Shown piece after piece: positions 5,888-6,979 of a stretch of 6,979 nt of DNA. Position 1 is the stretch's first letter; the number at the start of each line of letters is the position of its first letter. A program made the position numbers and the translations under genes. Under the pieces are notes generated by a model. The model did no database searches. It had not been told where the DNA came from and saw only the letters and a list, made by a program, of their open reading frames with translations. Source of the DNA: Armatimonadota bacterium (GTDB lineage Bacteria; Armatimonadota; Fimbriimonadia; Fimbriimonadales; Fimbriimonadaceae); assembly GCA_023428805.1 (NCBI GenBank), contig JAEYWW010000135.1, forward strand, positions 1 to 6,979, read 5' to 3'.

Positions 5888-6979
5888 ATGGCAGCAAGGC
5901 GATCAATGTGGTTGGTGGCAGTCCTTGGGTTGTCTTTCGGCTGCAGGCCAGCACCCTCGGAGCCCAAGGCTGTTTCCGAAATTGGGCGGGTGACCGGAAA
6001 AGCCGTCTTGAGGGTGATTCCCAGCGACCCGGAGAACAAGGGGCCATCGGATTGTTCGCTCACCATCGAGGGCAGGAAGATCTGGGAGAAGCAGCTTCCA
6101 TTCACCTTCCATGAGCATGTCGTCACCGACAAGGGCCATGTGCTGGGCTACGCCTATACTGAAGGTGAGTGGATCGGCGAATTGGTGATCGCCGTGCTCG
6201 ATCCAACTGGAAAAGTCATCCAGAAGGACCACCTGCGTCAGAGACATAGCCAGGTTCCGCACGGCGGTCCTGTCCCCCGTGTGCGCGAGAGCCTTCTGCC
6301 CATGCCAGAACGCGATCAGGTTCTGATCAGGGTTGCGGATGACGAAGGAGAGGTGTGGCGTTATCACCGGATTTCTTCTGGAGACCTGGTGAATGAAGTC
6401 CGAACCCGCCGGGACGCGGGCTATTTGTCGGGCGTTGCCGCTGTGCCGGGCACCGATCTCATGCTCACCAGCCGCAACCTGTTCGACGGAGGGGCGGGCA
6501 AACTGGGACAGCACGTCAGCCTGGTGACCGAGAATGACCAGGAGATTTGGTCATTGTCCCTGCCGGATGATTTCACAAGCGTCGATCCCAAGGTAAAGAA
6601 TCATCAGATTCGAGAAGAAGCGTTCCGCCTGGGCACCGTTTTTCCCGGATCGAAGCCCGGCCAGTTCGCCATCTGGAGGGTCAAAGATGGCGTCAAGACA
6701 ACCTTCGAGGTGAAGAAGACAGAAGGCAAGTGGACTGTCCGAGAGATGGGCGAGGCCGTCTACAAAAAGCCGATCCCGGAAGCGGAGCCGAAGTTTCTCG
6801 TCAAGGACATCACCCTGCCAATCTTGCGAAAGGTTGTGCTGCCCGTCGGGAACCCGAAACTCGCCGTGGTTCGAGACATGGGCGAGTTCAGAATCTGGGA
6901 GGACAAGGTGGTGTTCGTTCGCGGTGGACATTCCCCGGCCCTGTGCGTCGTGGATCGGGCGGGGCAGATGCTCAAGGAG
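5888..6979 (+). CDS. Putative lipoprotein of unknown function (3' end outside window)
   Basis: The frame from ATG 5888 stays open for 364 codons to the right edge, so the gene is incomplete there. The N terminus is a lipoprotein-type signal: A-A-R-R (basic n-region, residues 2-5), hydrophobic core W-L-V-A-V-L-G-L (8-15) and S-F-G-C with the candidate lipidated Cys19. Serine at the -3 position is less usual than leucine, but the overall form is convincing. The mature part is soluble, rich in short beta-like stretches, with W preceded by I or V at residues 66, 157, 221, 263 and 337. Spacing is irregular, so I cannot claim repeats. V-V-D-R-A-G-Q near the visible end and E-I-W-S-L-S-L (219-225) recall beta-propeller blades, but only weakly. 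I do not recognise the family. It lies 76 bases behind the phosphatase and may be co-transcribed with it. Confidence 0.8.
   Translation, partial: MAARRSMWLVAVLGLSFGCRPAPSEPKAVSEIGRVTGKAVLRVIPSDPENKGPSDCSLTIEGRKIWEKQLPFTFHEHVVTDKGHVLGYAYTEGEWIGELVIAVLDPTGKVIQKDHLRQRHSQVPHGGPVPRVRESLLPMPERDQVLIRVADDEGEVWRYHRISSGDLVNEVRTRRDAGYLSGVAAVPGTDLMLTSRNLFDGGAGKLGQHVSLVTENDQEIWSLSLPDDFTSVDPKVKNHQIREEAFRLGTVFPGSKPGQFAIWRVKDGVKTTFEVKKTEGKWTVREMGEAVYKKPIPEAEPKFLVKDITLPILRKVVLPVGNPKLAVVRDMGEFRIWEDKVVFVRGGHSPALCVVDRAGQMLKE

Noticed and set aside
5053..6514. Minus-strand open frames of about 240 and 200 codons (5053-5781 and 5903-6514) opposite the phosphatase and lipoprotein genes.
   Set aside because: Both lie antisense to well-supported genes, have no family motifs and show composition expected of shadow frames.
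1..6979. CRISPR arrays, tRNA or rRNA genes, insertion sequences, integron attC sites.
   Set aside because: I found no spaced direct repeats, cloverleaf-like sequences, transposase motifs or terminal inverted repeats.

Overview
The window comes from the chromosome of a Gram-negative (diderm) bacterium. This is shown by the C-terminal part of an outer-membrane beta-barrel at the left edge, a Tat-exported oxidoreductase, a probably exported phosphatase and a lipoprotein at the right edge. Coding density is high and GC is around 60% in most genes. Exported Gfo/Idh/MocA oxidoreductases, alginate-export-type porins and PafA-like phosphatases are common in soil and freshwater Acidobacteriota, Verrucomicrobiota, Planctomycetota and Armatimonadota. 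The sequence alone does not fix the phylum.

Left part (1-1775): the 3' end of an alginate-export-type porin gene is followed after 31 bases by a complete DUF6157 gene on the same strand. Convergent to these is a minus-strand gene for an AadA-like nucleotidyltransferase, related to streptomycin/spectinomycin adenylyltransferases. A 93-base divergent spacer separates it from the next gene.

Middle (1872-4130): a Tat-signal Gfo/Idh/MocA oxidoreductase gene is followed by the most distinctive part of the window, a compact two-gene module. It starts with a perfect 36-base palindrome (3197-3232) made of two 15-base dyads whose centres lie 21 bases apart. Immediately downstream are a 113-aa winged-helix protein with a GTG start and a 182-aa nucleotidyltransferase-fold protein with a TTG start, overlapping by four bases. 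The layout (regulator first, operator in front of it, nucleotidyltransferase second) recalls AbiE-type (type IV) toxin-antitoxin modules, with much smaller proteins. The second gene has visibly lower GC than its neighbours.

Right part (4189-6979): a PafA/NPP-type alkaline phosphatase superfamily gene with an apparently intact active site, then, behind a strong ribosome binding site, a lipoprotein gene of unknown function that runs off the window.

The genes do not form one pathway. The porin, oxidoreductase, phosphatase and lipoprotein fit envelope and nutrient-scavenging functions. The winged-helix/nucleotidyltransferase pair looks like an independent accessory cassette. I see no CRISPR array, insertion sequence, tRNA or rRNA.
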